The notes under the pieces were generated by a model. It was not told where the DNA came from. It saw nothing but the letters and a program-made list of their open reading frames with translations, and made no database searches. Below, one piece after another: positions 14,267 to 21,815 of a DNA stretch of 64,000 nt. The position numbers were made by a program, and so were the translations under genes. Origin of the DNA: Streptococcus vicugnae (lineage in GTDB: Bacteria > Bacillota > Bacilli > Lactobacillales > Streptococcaceae); NCBI RefSeq assembly GCF_016461705.1, contig NZ_JAEMHW010000002.1, positions 310,001 through 374,000 on the forward strand, in the 5' to 3' direction. Position 1 is the stretch's first letter. Each line of letters begins with the position of its first letter.

Positions 14267-15850
14267 TTATTCTGGTTTAAATTCCGCTGGTCGAATACCA
14301 CGAGGAACGCGCCAACCATTTGCTGCAATGCGATTAATTAAGCTACTTGCGCTGTCAAATGTCCACATACCAACGTTTTTAAAACCGTAACGTTCCAACA
14401 GACGAATCTGTTTAGGTGTTGTAAGTCCTTCTGTTTGACGTTTCTTAAGTCGGTCTAACAACTTGCTAGCTTTACCAAAGTTACCAATGTCATCTGTGAA
14501 GATGCCATACTTCTCTAATGCTTTAAGTTGTTTGTCTGTTGGTGGTGTCATCTCAATTCCGAAAGCTGGCACGTAGTCTGCTAAATCTTCAGCTTGGATA
14601 GACATTTCAAATTGCAATGGGTCAACTAAACGACGTTTACGCTTACGCATTTCTGACAACTGCTTAGCAAGTGCCTCTTCACGTTCAGCCACAACATCCT
14701 TGCTTGCTGTTTCTTCAGCTTCCAGCAATTCAAATTGTTGGTTAGTCTGTTCAGCCATGTTTTCAACCATCTTCTTAGCCACTTCAGGACTATCTGTGAT
14801 TAGATGCGCTGGCCTGCATAGCTCATGACGTTCGGTGTGCCAAAGGAAATCTAAAATCAATAAATTATCTTTACCTTCAGCTAATCGTGTACCACGCCCA
14901 ACCATTTGGCTGTACAGTGCCCTGACTTTTGTCGGTCTTAATACCACCACACAGTCAACGCTTGGGCAGTCCCAGCCTTCAGTTAGTAACATGGAATTAC
15001 AAAGAACATTGTATTTGCCTTTATCAAAATCTTCTAAGACCTCTGCACGGTCTTCTGACTCACCGTTAACTTCAGCAGCTTTAAAACCTTTCTTATTTAA
15101 AATGTCACGAAATTTCTTAGACGTTTTGACAAGTGGCAAGAACACAACTGTTTTGCGGTCTGCGCATTGCTTAACCATTTCATCTGCGATTTGTTCTAGA
15201 TATGGATCTAACGCTGTTCCAACTTCACTAGCTTTGAAATCACCAGCTTGTTGACTGACGCTTGATAGGTCCAATGTTAACGGTATAGTAACTGCTGTAA
15301 TCTTTGATAAATAACCAGATTTGATAGCGTCCACAATCGAATACTCATAAGCGAGAGAGTCAAAGAACTTACCTAAATTCTTTTTGTCTCCTCTGTCTGG
15401 GGTAGCTGTAACACCTAAAACATTGGCATCTTCAAAATGTTGCAATACTCGTTGATAACCATCTGATATAGCGTGATGTGCTTCATCAATCACAATCGTG
15501 TCAAAATAATCTGGTGGGAATTGGCTAAGTCGTTTCTCACGTTGCATTGTTTGGACTGAACCAACAACAACACGGAACCATGAACCAATTGATGTGCTTT
15601 CTGCTTTTTCTAGTGCTGTTCCTAAGCCTGTAGCGGTTTTTAATTTATCGCTAGCTTGTTCTAAGAGTTCTGACCTATGTGCCAGGACAAGCACGCGCTC
15701 GCCCTTTCTCACACGGTCTTCAATAATCTTAGAAAATACGATAGTCTTACCGCAGCCTGTAGGAAGAACGAGCAGTGTGCGTTTTCTACCCTCTTCCCAC
15801 TCACGCTGAACAGCTTCGCGGGCTTCTTCTTGATATTTTCTAAGCTTCAT
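14267..15850 (-). CDS. superfamily 2 DEAD/DEAH helicase, phage
   Basis: A 527-residue SF2 helicase. The Q-like motif YQEEAREAV precedes motif I LPTGCGKT (residues 29-36). Motif Ia LVLAHRSELLEQ, motif II IDEAHHA (about residue 122), motif III GVTATPDRGDK, motif IV/V LCNSMLLTEGWDCPSV and motif VI QMVGRGTRLAEGK are all present. The C-terminal part includes a helical repeat region that ends near a basic tail. It lies between the primase and DUF669 genes in the replication block. It could unwind recombination intermediates or stalled forks. Confidence 0.9.
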   Translation of the reverse strand: MKLRKYQEEAREAVQREWEEGRKRTLLVLPTGCGKTIVFSKIIEDRVRKGERVLVLAHRSELLEQASDKLKTATGLGTALEKAESTSIGSWFRVVVGSVQTMQREKRLSQFPPDYFDTIVIDEAHHAISDGYQRVLQHFEDANVLGVTATPDRGDKKNLGKFFDSLAYEYSIVDAIKSGYLSKITAVTIPLTLDLSSVSQQAGDFKASEVGTALDPYLEQIADEMVKQCADRKTVVFLPLVKTSKKFRDILNKKGFKAAEVNGESEDRAEVLEDFDKGKYNVLCNSMLLTEGWDCPSVDCVVVLRPTKVRALYSQMVGRGTRLAEGKDNLLILDFLWHTERHELCRPAHLITDSPEVAKKMVENMAEQTNQQFELLEAEETASKDVVAEREEALAKQLSEMRKRKRRLVDPLQFEMSIQAEDLADYVPAFGIEMTPPTDKQLKALEKYGIFTDDIGNFGKASKLLDRLKKRQTEGLTTPKQIRLLERYGFKNVGMWTFDSASSLINRIAANGWRVPRGIRPAEFKPE

Positions 15851-15860
15851 TAGCTACCTC

Positions 15861-16454
15861 TTAAAATTGCCCAGCTTGAAAACCTGCAGGTTGTTGTGGC
15901 GCTTGTGGTTGTTGTGGGTATTGTTGAGGTGCTGTTGGTTGCATTGGTTGTTGATATGTAGGTTGCTGTGGTTGACTTTGCACATTTGCATTCAATACTT
16001 TAGTCCAATCGACTTCATCTGCATAAATCATTGCTTTAACATTGTCATATTCACGGTCTGCATATTGACCAGTACCTTGTCGTTTGTTTACTCGACAAAC
16101 ACCTTTTGCACCAACCACGCTGTTCCAATTCATTCGAAGTGGCTCACCATGTTTCTTTTGACCAATAGAACCAAAGAATGCTGACAACATACCTTCAGTT
16201 GATGTATGCAAGAATAGATTGTGTGTCAATTGTGCAATACCTTCTGCTGTTTCAATTTGAAGGGTAAGTGTTGCTTTATTACATGCTGGAAGTTTTCCTG
16301 GATTTTGTGGGTTTGGCGTGTGGCGTCCACGTTCAAGGTTAGTTACTGTAAATTGATAATCACCAGGTGTGAGCTGTACGAATTCTTTCGCGTCCGTTAC
16401 GATTTCATCATCCCATCCAAGTTCGTGATCAAAGTTGTTGTTAAATTGTGTCAT
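15861..16454 (-). CDS. DUF669 protein, probable phage single-strand DNA binding/recombination partner
   Basis: A 197-residue protein. Residues 1-150 match the DUF669 pattern (FNNNFDHELGWDDEI, then FVQLTPGDYQFTVTNLERGRH and KATLTLQIETAEG), an OB-like beta fold. The last 45 residues are a Gln/Pro-rich tail (QPQQPTYQQPMQPT and following), reminiscent of the flexible acidic or Gln-rich tails of SSB proteins. It sits between an SF2 helicase and a Sak4-like ATPase, so it probably coats single-stranded DNA for annealing. Function by context. Confidence 0.75.
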   Translation of the reverse strand: MTQFNNNFDHELGWDDEIVTDAKEFVQLTPGDYQFTVTNLERGRHTPNPQNPGKLPACNKATLTLQIETAEGIAQLTHNLFLHTSTEGMLSAFFGSIGQKKHGEPLRMNWNSVVGAKGVCRVNKRQGTGQYADREYDNVKAMIYADEVDWTKVLNANVQSQPQQPTYQQPMQPTAPQQYPQQPQAPQQPAGFQAGQF

Positions 16455-16481
16455 GTTAATTTTTCCTCTTTCTGTTAATTA

Positions 16482-17579
16482 TTAAAATGGTAAGATACGA
16501 TTGTCTTTAATCATACTAAAGACTTGTTCCCAAGCGCCAATAAGCACGCCGTCGATAAATCCAGGATCATACATCACTACTGGTGTATTTTCTGGATAGT
16601 AACCTTTTTGAGCTACTGCCTTTTGAACTTCAAGCTCTGTGACTTGGTTTTGAATCATCAAATCACGCAAAGCTTGTGGTAAAGCTAAGTTAGGTTCTTG
16701 GTATGGCTGACGTTCTGGTGCAGGCTGTGTCAAGCTTTCAGGTACTTCTGGTTGAGCTTGTGGAACTGGTTCAACGGTTGGTGTCTGTTCCTGCACTGGA
16801 GCTTGTGGAGTAGGTTCTGGCACAGTTTGTTGCGGCTGTGTTTGTGCAGGCGCAGGTACTTGATTGAAGATGTGTGCAATGCCTGCATAATCAAACGGCA
16901 TTTCCTCTGGCAAGTTGTGACGGTTCTTAGCATCCCATGCTGGGTGATGTTGCGTGTACAGAACACGCTGACCACCAGTAGCTTTTTTCTTTTTGTTATC
17001 AGCAGTCATTACGACTGTTTTATAATTTGCAAACAAAACCATATCAGCCCATTCTTTAACGAGTGGTGCAGTTTGTGAACTTGTCTTTTTGCCAAGTTTC
17101 AATTCCCAACGGTCATAAGAACCCATTTCATCAGGCTGTTCAAACTTACGAATTTGAGCATGTGCTGTTAACACAATATTGATACCTAAATCTACAAGCT
17201 CTGATAAACTGTTCAAAAAACGTCCTAACTCTTCTTTGACGTAAACATAACCGTTACCATAGCCAAAATCTTCAATACCTTTTTTCTGATGCAGTGCGCA
17301 GATATCATCTACTATTAAACTTTCTGCCCAGTCAATCGTGTCAATGATAAGTGTCTTGCAGCAAGTAGGGTTAGCTTTGACCCATGCAATTTCATTTTTT
17401 AACATGGTATAGCTTGACGGTTTATCTAAGCGTGAAACGTCCATGTTGTCGGTTGATCCTTCAGTATCAATGAATACTGCTTCTGGGAATTGTGACGCAA
17501 AGGTTGACTTACCAATACCTTCAGGACCATAGACGACTACTTTTTGAGCTCGTGCGCGTTTTCCTTTTGTAATTTGCAT
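16482..17579 (-). CDS. Sak4-like RecA-fold ATPase, phage recombination
   Basis: A 365-residue protein. Walker A GPEGIGKST (residues 18-26), Walker B KTLIIDTIDW, and the DRWELKLGKKTSSQ region fit the AAA_24/Sak4 group, which anneals single-stranded phage DNA. The C-terminal third (residues about 235-300) is a low-complexity Pro/Gln linker (PAPAQTQPQQTVPEPTPQ), followed by a compact folded end with LRDLMIQNQVTELEVQ. Its start overlaps the previous gene by one base. The DUF669 protein next door is likely its partner. Confidence 0.75.
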   Translation of the reverse strand: MQITKGKRARAQKVVVYGPEGIGKSTFASQFPEAVFIDTEGSTDNMDVSRLDKPSSYTMLKNEIAWVKANPTCCKTLIIDTIDWAESLIVDDICALHQKKGIEDFGYGNGYVYVKEELGRFLNSLSELVDLGINIVLTAHAQIRKFEQPDEMGSYDRWELKLGKKTSSQTAPLVKEWADMVLFANYKTVVMTADNKKKKATGGQRVLYTQHHPAWDAKNRHNLPEEMPFDYAGIAHIFNQVPAPAQTQPQQTVPEPTPQAPVQEQTPTVEPVPQAQPEVPESLTQPAPERQPYQEPNLALPQALRDLMIQNQVTELEVQKAVAQKGYYPENTPVVMYDPGFIDGVLIGAWEQVFSMIKDNRILPF

Positions 17580-17914
17580 TAATCATCACCTCCGAAAATA
17601 TCGCCAAGTGCATCAAACAGCATTTCAGCTTTACTTTGACTGCTCACTTTGATTTCTTCTGGTTCTTCACCGTCTAATGTTGTGAGCGTGTATTCTGCTT
17701 CAACTTTAAGCGGTTCTGCTCCAAGAGCTTGTAGTAAACCGTCGTATTTTTCTTTATCTTTTTCAAAATATCTTTCAGGGATAAAAAGTGCTGGTTGAAT
17801 TTCTTTTTTATAGCCTGCTGCGAATGATAGAACATCTTCGTTGTTTTTATACTCGTTTAGAAAACGACCGCTTTCCTTATCACGAAAGACGATAAATGTT
17901 TCAGTTTGTTTCAT
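17579..17914 (-). CDS. hypothetical phage protein in the recombination block
   Basis: About 111 residues from the ATG at 17914, preceded by AAAAAGGAGAAAAAC; a longer frame upstream has no ribosome site and is read over the previous gene. It begins MKQTETFIVFRDKESGRFLNEY, which is a mixed strand pattern, and ends in a Glu/Asp-rich helix (AEMLFDALGDIFGGDD). The acidic C-terminal tip resembles the tips used by DNA-binding partner proteins. It is sandwiched between two ATPases and may be an accessory subunit. Not recognised. Confidence 0.6.
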   Translation of the reverse strand: MKQTETFIVFRDKESGRFLNEYKNNEDVLSFAAGYKKEIQPALFIPERYFEKDKEKYDGLLQALGAEPLKVEAEYTLTTLDGEEPEEIKVSSQSKAEMLFDALGDIFGGDD

Positions 17915-17928
17915 TGTTTTTCTCCTTT

Positions 17929-19221
17929 TTAAAATGTTCCTGCTGTAAATGTTGGTTTTGTAACTGGTGCTTGATGCGTTTCGTTGACGACTGAATAGCC
18001 ATCTTCGATAATGACAGCACACTCTTCACCAGTTGATACGCGAGTGGCAATAGCTTGTAAGCCTTCTTGTTCTAACCAAGCACCGAACTGTTCGAGTGTG
18101 ATTTGGTCCATTTGTTCCAATTTGTCAATCAGAACAAAGCCACATTCTGGTTTGAGCTTGCGGACAATCGCAGTAGCCACCATGAGTTGCTGTGAACCGC
18201 TCATGTTATCCCACTCTTGACCTTGATATAGAAGCTTACCGTCAGAGACTGACAAGCCTTCAAGCGGCAAGTCTGCGTTAGTTAGCAAGTCTGCTTTTTG
18301 CTGACGAACAGCTTCAATTTTGTTAGTCAATTGGTTGTATTGTTCACGTTGCTGTTTAGCGTCTTCTTCCGCTTTATCTTTATCCAGGTTAGCGCGAACA
18401 CGTCTGTTAGTTTCGTCGATGCGTGCAATGTTTTCTTCAATTTCAGCTGTTGACTCATCATGCAAGTCCATAGCGTCAGTCTGTGCAATTTGCAAGTCTT
18501 CTGTTAGCTGATCCAATTGCTGTTCAGCCACTCTAAGTTTCTTCTTAAGTTCATCAACTTCTTGTTGTTTAAAGCTGTAGTTTTGTTGGATAATCGTCAC
18601 ATTCTGACGTTTACGAGCATTCTCACCATTCTTAGCTAAAATGGCTTGTTGCTGTTGGATAAGGTCTGAAATACTGACAAGCTCTTTTGGTGCATCTGGA
18701 TAGTATGGCTGCTCTTTGGCGAACTTCTCCTTTTGGTCAGCAATCACACCAATCGCATGACGCTGGTTGTAAATTTCCTTTTCTTGCAGCTCCAATTCAG
18801 CTAACTGGTCACCAACACCAATGATTTGTAAAAGCGTGTTAGCCTTGTCTTTTGGCGTGCTGTCCATGAATTTAGGAAGATTGATAGCCAATTCTTCTAC
18901 AAAGCTGTCAAGTAACTGTTGCCCTGCTTTTTGGCCGTTTGGGTCAATCACCTTAAGCGAGCTATTCTTACCTTTACGTTCAACGATAAGACCATTTGAG
19001 AGTGTCACTTTTAATGTTGGCGGTACCATTGAACCCTCACGCTCTGCTTTACTTGGTTTGTATTTGTTACCACCTAATGCCCAAGCAATCGAATCTAACA
19101 CACTTGTCTTGCCTTGATTATTATTTCCACCAATCACTGTTAAACCAGTTGCAGACGGTTCGATTTTGACAGCTTTAATACGCTTGACATTTTCAATTTC
19201 TAATTTATTGATCGTTACCAT
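17929..19221 (-). CDS. SbcC/Rad50-like AAA ATPase, phage recombination
   Basis: A 430-residue protein built like a small SMC/SbcC: N-terminal Walker A GGNNNQGKTS (residues 32-41) after the strand NKLEIENVKRIKAVKIEP; coiled-coil arms over roughly residues 195-310 (ENARKRQNVTIIQQNYSFKQQEVDELKKKLRV and following); then the signature-like MSGSQQLMVATAIVRKLKPECGFVLIDKLEQM with a Walker B. Such ATPases work with a nuclease to process DNA ends. The gene begins with ATG overlapping its upstream neighbour by 17 bases. It is longer than many phage homologues because of its coils. Confidence 0.8.
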   Translation of the reverse strand: MVTINKLEIENVKRIKAVKIEPSATGLTVIGGNNNQGKTSVLDSIAWALGGNKYKPSKAEREGSMVPPTLKVTLSNGLIVERKGKNSSLKVIDPNGQKAGQQLLDSFVEELAINLPKFMDSTPKDKANTLLQIIGVGDQLAELELQEKEIYNQRHAIGVIADQKEKFAKEQPYYPDAPKELVSISDLIQQQQAILAKNGENARKRQNVTIIQQNYSFKQQEVDELKKKLRVAEQQLDQLTEDLQIAQTDAMDLHDESTAEIEENIARIDETNRRVRANLDKDKAEEDAKQQREQYNQLTNKIEAVRQQKADLLTNADLPLEGLSVSDGKLLYQGQEWDNMSGSQQLMVATAIVRKLKPECGFVLIDKLEQMDQITLEQFGAWLEQEGLQAIATRVSTGEECAVIIEDGYSVVNETHQAPVTKPTFTAGTF

Positions 19222-19435
19222 TTACCATAGCCTTTCTAATTTCTAGCTGGTCAACTTCATCGAGTTGATCAATACATTTTTCAAGAGTTGATTGTAAAAT
19301 GTAGCCTTCTTCGATAATGATGTCTAATAAATTTGCTTTTGCTACAGTCGCAAAGTAATGTTTAGTCAGTTCATTATTTAGACGTCTGTTTTCATCTCTC
19401 AAAAATGTGTTTTCATTAATGATTTCCTGCATCAT
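19205..19435 (-). CDS. hypothetical phage protein, coiled coil (76 aa)
   Basis: The start is taken at the ATG at 19435 (or 19432), where GGAG lies eight bases upstream; the longer frame overlaps the preceding gene heavily. The protein is a helix with LRDENRRLNNELTKHYF heptads and a second helix ILQSTLEKCIDQLDEVDQLEIRKAM. It overlaps the SbcC-like gene by 17 bases. Function unknown; a coiled-coil adaptor is plausible. Confidence 0.55.
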   Translation of the reverse strand: MMQEIINENTFLRDENRRLNNELTKHYFATVAKANLLDIIIEEGYILQSTLEKCIDQLDEVDQLEIRKAMVNGNDQ

Positions 19436-19604
19436 GTGCTTGACTCCATTTTTGACTATTGCTACGTGCTCGTTCTGTGAAGATGTGGTTTTTGTAATCT
19501 TCGCTGCGATAATAGCGAATGTCTTCATTACGTCGTTTAAGTAAAGTCAATGTAAGTACTTCAGTTAATCCTAAAATCGCTACTGCTACGATTAAATATG
19601 TCAT
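19416..19604 (-). CDS. small phage membrane protein (62 aa)
   Basis: A 62-residue protein with one membrane helix at the N-terminus (residues 3-23, YLIVAVAILGLTEVLTLTLL), then a basic tail (KRRNEDIRYYRSEDYKNHIFTERARSNSQKW). The positive-inside rule puts the tail in the cytoplasm. It overlaps the next gene at its 3' end and the 103-residue gene at its start. Not recognised. Confidence 0.55.
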   Translation of the reverse strand: MTYLIVAVAILGLTEVLTLTLLKRRNEDIRYYRSEDYKNHIFTERARSNSQKWSQAHDAGNH

Positions 19605-19912
19605 GTTAAAACTCCTGTTTCTAATTTCATGTTCTTTAGCATTTCAGCTAATGTTTCTTTCTTTGATAAATATCTGTTACGTGATTTCCACTTTACGAAC
19701 AGTGCAAAACCTTCATAATTGATAAAGACTATTTTATGCGTTGGATTGTCAATGTACCTGTTGAAATCTGGATGTTCACGCATTTCTGCTGCCCATTGCT
19801 TAGCGACCGGCTTACTTAAGCCTTCCCAACGTTGCATGAGATGGTCATAATCGCCCCATTCAGCATCTTCGTTAACACCGACAGCCTTGTAAGTTATTTC
19901 GACCTTTGGCAT
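19601..19912 (-). CDS. hypothetical phage early protein (103 aa)
   Basis: A 103-residue protein beginning MPKVEITYKAVGVNEDAEWG. Trp/Tyr-rich mixed alpha/beta pattern with KIVFINYEGFALFVKWKSRNRYLSKKETLAEML. The ribosome site AAAAGGAG is upstream. It is the first gene after the plus-strand promoter-hairpin unit at 19932-19991 and heads the early transcription unit that leads into the recombination block. Similar proteins are common in streptococcal prophages, without a known role. Confidence 0.6.
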   Translation of the reverse strand: MPKVEITYKAVGVNEDAEWGDYDHLMQRWEGLSKPVAKQWAAEMREHPDFNRYIDNPTHKIVFINYEGFALFVKWKSRNRYLSKKETLAEMLKNMKLETGVLT

Positions 19913-19931
19913 AGCGTGCTCCTTTTAAATA

Positions 19932-19991
19932 TGCTATAATTTAGATAAGTTAATTTTTGTTAGTGACTGATTTCCGTCAGTCGCTTTTTTT
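19932..19991 (+). ncRNA. possible short plus-strand RNA: extended -10 box and terminator hairpin
   Basis: TGCTATAAT (19932-19940) is a perfect extended -10 box. About 20 bases later the nine-pair stem AGTGACTGA-TTTCCG-TCAGTCGCT (19962-19985) runs into seven Ts. The predicted RNA is about 45 bases, antisense to the start region of the early operon. It has the same design as the unit at 8469-8527. Confidence 0.4.
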
Positions 19992-20026
19992 GTGTCCAAA
20001 ATACATGCACCGTCCTTCCGATTATT

Positions 20027-20035
20027 TGATATAAT
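20027..20035 (+). promoter_or_regulatory. extended -10 promoter of the DUF2513 gene
   Basis: TGATATAAT lies 27 bases before the ATG of the DUF2513 gene on the plus strand, following the terminator hairpin of the short RNA unit. No clear -35 is seen. A ribosome site TTGGAGAATCACT precedes the ATG. Confidence 0.5.
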
Positions 20036-20061
20036 TAAAATAAAATGATTGGAGAATCACT

Positions 20062-20436
20062 ATGAAATTAAATGCTGATTGTATTCGCGATATTCTTTTA
20101 GTTGTTGAAGAAAACGCAACTTACTCTAATGATGTCGAAGAGGAAATCATATATAAAAATTTAACTCCAAAATATTCTAAAGAAGAGATCCTTTATCACG
20201 TCAGGCAATGCGAACATAGTGGATTATTTTTAAAAGTAACTCACTATTTTGGTGGTTTCATCATTCAAGACTTGTCACCGTATGGACATCAATTCGTCAA
20301 TAACATTAGACAAGATAATAATTGGAATAAAACTAAAGAAATAGCTAATAAGGTAGGCTCATCATCATTAGATGTTTTAAAAGACATTGCGGCTCAAGTT
20401 ATCTCCAATTTGATATCAGGACAATTTAACAAGTAA
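20062..20436 (+). CDS. DUF2513 protein
   Basis: A 124-residue protein with the DUF2513 pattern: MKLNADCIRDILLVVEEN at the start, then YSKEEILYHVRQCEHSGLFLKV and LTPYGHQFVNNIRQDNNW. These look like a winged helix (the second helix with HVRQCEHSG). It stands alone on the plus strand inside minus-strand early genes, with its own promoter and an inverted-orientation neighbour overlapping its 3' end by 21 bases. Such islands are usually lysogeny-time (moron) genes. A DNA-binding or defence role is possible but unknown. Confidence 0.75.
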   Translation: MKLNADCIRDILLVVEENATYSNDVEEEIIYKNLTPKYSKEEILYHVRQCEHSGLFLKVTHYFGGFIIQDLSPYGHQFVNNIRQDNNWNKTKEIANKVGSSSLDVLKDIAAQVISNLISGQFNK

Positions 20437-20556
20437 CTTTAAATATACTTCTGCAAAGCCATTCTTGGCTGTGCTTTTTAGTTTGAATTTTTCAACACCA
20501 GAAACTTCATTGCCAGATAGAAAAATTTTGCCTTCTCTAATTTCAATCTTTTCCAT
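20416..20556 (-). CDS. small hypothetical phage protein (46 aa)
   Basis: A 46-residue frame with GAAAGGAACAGCG before the ATG. It begins MEKIEIREGKIFLSGNEV and continues as a beta-rich chain with VEKFKLKSTAKNGFAEVYLKLLVKLS. Its last codons overlap the convergent DUF2513 gene by 21 bases. It follows the 52-residue gene with a 14-base overlap, so both belong to one early transcript. Not recognised. Confidence 0.55.
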   Translation of the reverse strand: MEKIEIREGKIFLSGNEVSGVEKFKLKSTAKNGFAEVYLKLLVKLS

Positions 20557-20701
20557 AATCGCTGTTCCTTTCAATAACATTTATGCGTGAGGCTAAAATC
20601 GAAATACCTGTTGCATACATTGTTAATTTACTTTCCAACTTTGCAATCTGTTTATCAGGTTGCTTTTTTTGTCCGCAATACGGATAACGTTTTGGTTTCA
20701 T
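20543..20701 (-). CDS. small phage protein with half zinc-ribbon look (52 aa)
   Basis: A 52-residue frame with GAAAGGAGC before the ATG. It starts MKPKRYPYCGQKKQPDKQIAKLE: YPYCGQ recalls one half of a zinc knuckle, but only one cysteine is present. The rest is a helix with a KLESKLTMYATGISILAS segment. It is the first gene after the inverted-repeat region, downstream of the Cro-like regulator. Function unknown. Confidence 0.55.
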   Translation of the reverse strand: MKPKRYPYCGQKKQPDKQIAKLESKLTMYATGISILASRINVIERNSDYGKD

Positions 20702-20729
20702 GTTTGCTCCTTTCTTTTGTGTTCTACTG

Positions 20730-20914
20730 CTCTCAACTAGCAGTTATAGCTCTAGCAAGTCTCTGTGATAATGTCATGTATTTTTGGAGGAAATACATAA
20801 TTTTTGATAGATATTTATATAGGAGACCATGAATGAATTAATAACTGCTTAAATGTGTAAATATTAAAATAAAGAGAATACTGACTTGCTAGAGCTGTAA
20901 CTACTAGCTGAGAG
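20730..20914. repeat. 31-bp inverted repeat pair enclosing 123 bases
   Basis: The arm at 20730-20760 and the reverse complement of 20884-20914 agree at 28 of 31 positions. They enclose 123 AT-rich bases with a smaller perfect stem ATGTATTT-TTGGAGG-AAATACAT. No gene is seen inside and no target-site duplication flanks it. It lies between the Cro-like gene and the small early genes. It may be a regulatory RNA fold or a small transposon-like (MITE) insertion. Confidence 0.65.
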
Positions 20915-20925
20915 AATTTTAAATT

Positions 20926-21117
20926 TTAATCAATTTTGTAATCTTCAATAACTCGTAAGATAAATTGATTAGCTTTCAGGCCACGAGTTGAGCCACTTAA
21001 AATATTAGTAACTTCTTGTCGACTCATGCCATAAGCAGCTGCTAAAGCTGTTTTTTTGATATTGTTTTCTTTTAAGAAGTCACAAATTTTTTTGCGTCCG
21101 TTTGCAATATCAGGCAT
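20926..21117 (-). CDS. Cro-like HTH regulator
   Basis: A 63-residue protein from the ATG at 21117, which has GGGAGGAAAAAAG upstream. The sequence MPDIANGRKKICDFLKENN, then KTALAAAYGMSRQEVTNILSGS, is a compact helix-turn-helix with recognition helix RQEVTNIL. It is divergent from the CI-type repressor across a 300-base switch region, so it should be the lytic-side regulator (Cro/Ant type). Very short, with no dimerisation domain beyond the fold. Confidence 0.75.
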   Translation of the reverse strand: MPDIANGRKKICDFLKENNIKKTALAAAYGMSRQEVTNILSGSTRGLKANQFILRVIEDYKID

Positions 21118-21189
21118 CTTTTTTCCTCCCTTATTTAAATAACTGTAAACAAGAAACAACTATTTTTTAAACTTTTCTTTATATAACGC

Positions 21190-21218
21190 TTGACATTTTT
21201 TAAAGAGTTTTATAAAAT
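21190..21218 (+). promoter_or_regulatory. rightward lysogeny promoter (to repressor)
   Basis: TTGACA (21190-21195), a 17-base spacer, and TAAAAT (21213-21218) on the plus strand. The spacer TTTTTTAAAGAGTTTTA is nearly the same as that of the opposite promoter, so both likely share an operator. Transcription would reach the CI-type gene after a leader of about 190 bases. Confidence 0.65.
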
Positions 21219-21328
21219 CAAGGTATACTAAAGAACGCCTATAAATCAATATTCCTAGCTCGCCAAAGCATTTTATAAAGACTTATTTGGTTGGTTGTTT
21301 TTTTAGTTGTTTCTTACTTACAAAAAAT

Positions 21329-21357
21329 ATTTTACAGAACTCTTTAAAAATTGTCAA
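21329..21357 (-). promoter_or_regulatory. leftward lytic promoter (to Cro-like gene), face to face with the lysogeny promoter
   Basis: On the minus strand TTGACA (21357-21352), a 17-base spacer ATTTTTAAAGAGTTCTG, and TAAAAT (21334-21329). It points at the rightward promoter, so the two transcripts overlap by about 100 bases. A third related operator-like copy (rc TTTAAAAAACTTTGTAAAA) lies at about 21364-21386. Confidence 0.65.
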
Positions 21358-21418
21358 GGATTTTTACAAAGTTTTTTAAAAATATTTTTTGTCATACCCT
21401 AGAAAGGTTGATAAATTA

Positions 21419-21805
21419 ATGTTTCCAACATTTGATATAGTTAAAGAACTATGTAAAAAACAAGGTATTTCTATAAATACTTTAGAAGAAAGAGTTGGTT
21501 TCTCTAGAAATTCACTTTATTCTTGGAGAAACAGCTCACCAAAACCTGAAAAGCTAAATGTAATTGCAGATTATTTCAATGTATCTACTGATTATTTATT
21601 AGGAAGGACAAAAATCCCTTATGTAGCTACATCTGAAAATGCTACTACTTCTACTAATAATAAGATAGAAGAACAAGCACTTGTCATGTTCCGTAAGGAA
21701 ACAGAAAATATGACAGATTTGGAAAAAGAACGTTTTAATAACGCTCTTTCAGGTTTAATGCAAACAGCACGCAGTCTTATTGAAGACGATTCAAACTGGA
21801 AGTAG
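21419..21805 (+). CDS. CI-like phage repressor (short XRE-family HTH)
   Basis: A 128-residue protein from the ATG at 21419, preceded by GAAAGG. The N-terminal XRE helix-turn-helix reads ELCKKQGISINTLEERVGFSRNSLYSWRN, then KLNVIADYFNVSTDYLLGR. A charged helical C-terminus (EEQALVMFRKETENM and following) likely mediates oligomerisation. There is no S24 autoprotease, which suits a partner peptidase (the ImmA-like gene directly behind, 11 bases). It should hold the lytic promoter shut. Confidence 0.85.
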   Translation: MFPTFDIVKELCKKQGISINTLEERVGFSRNSLYSWRNSSPKPEKLNVIADYFNVSTDYLLGRTKIPYVATSENATTSTNNKIEEQALVMFRKETENMTDLEKERFNNALSGLMQTARSLIEDDSNWK

Positions 21806-21815
21806 GTGTTTTTAT

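Noticed and set aside
14835-15254. 139-codon plus-strand frame opposite the SF2 helicase
   Set aside because: Shadow frame; the helicase motifs lie on the other strand.
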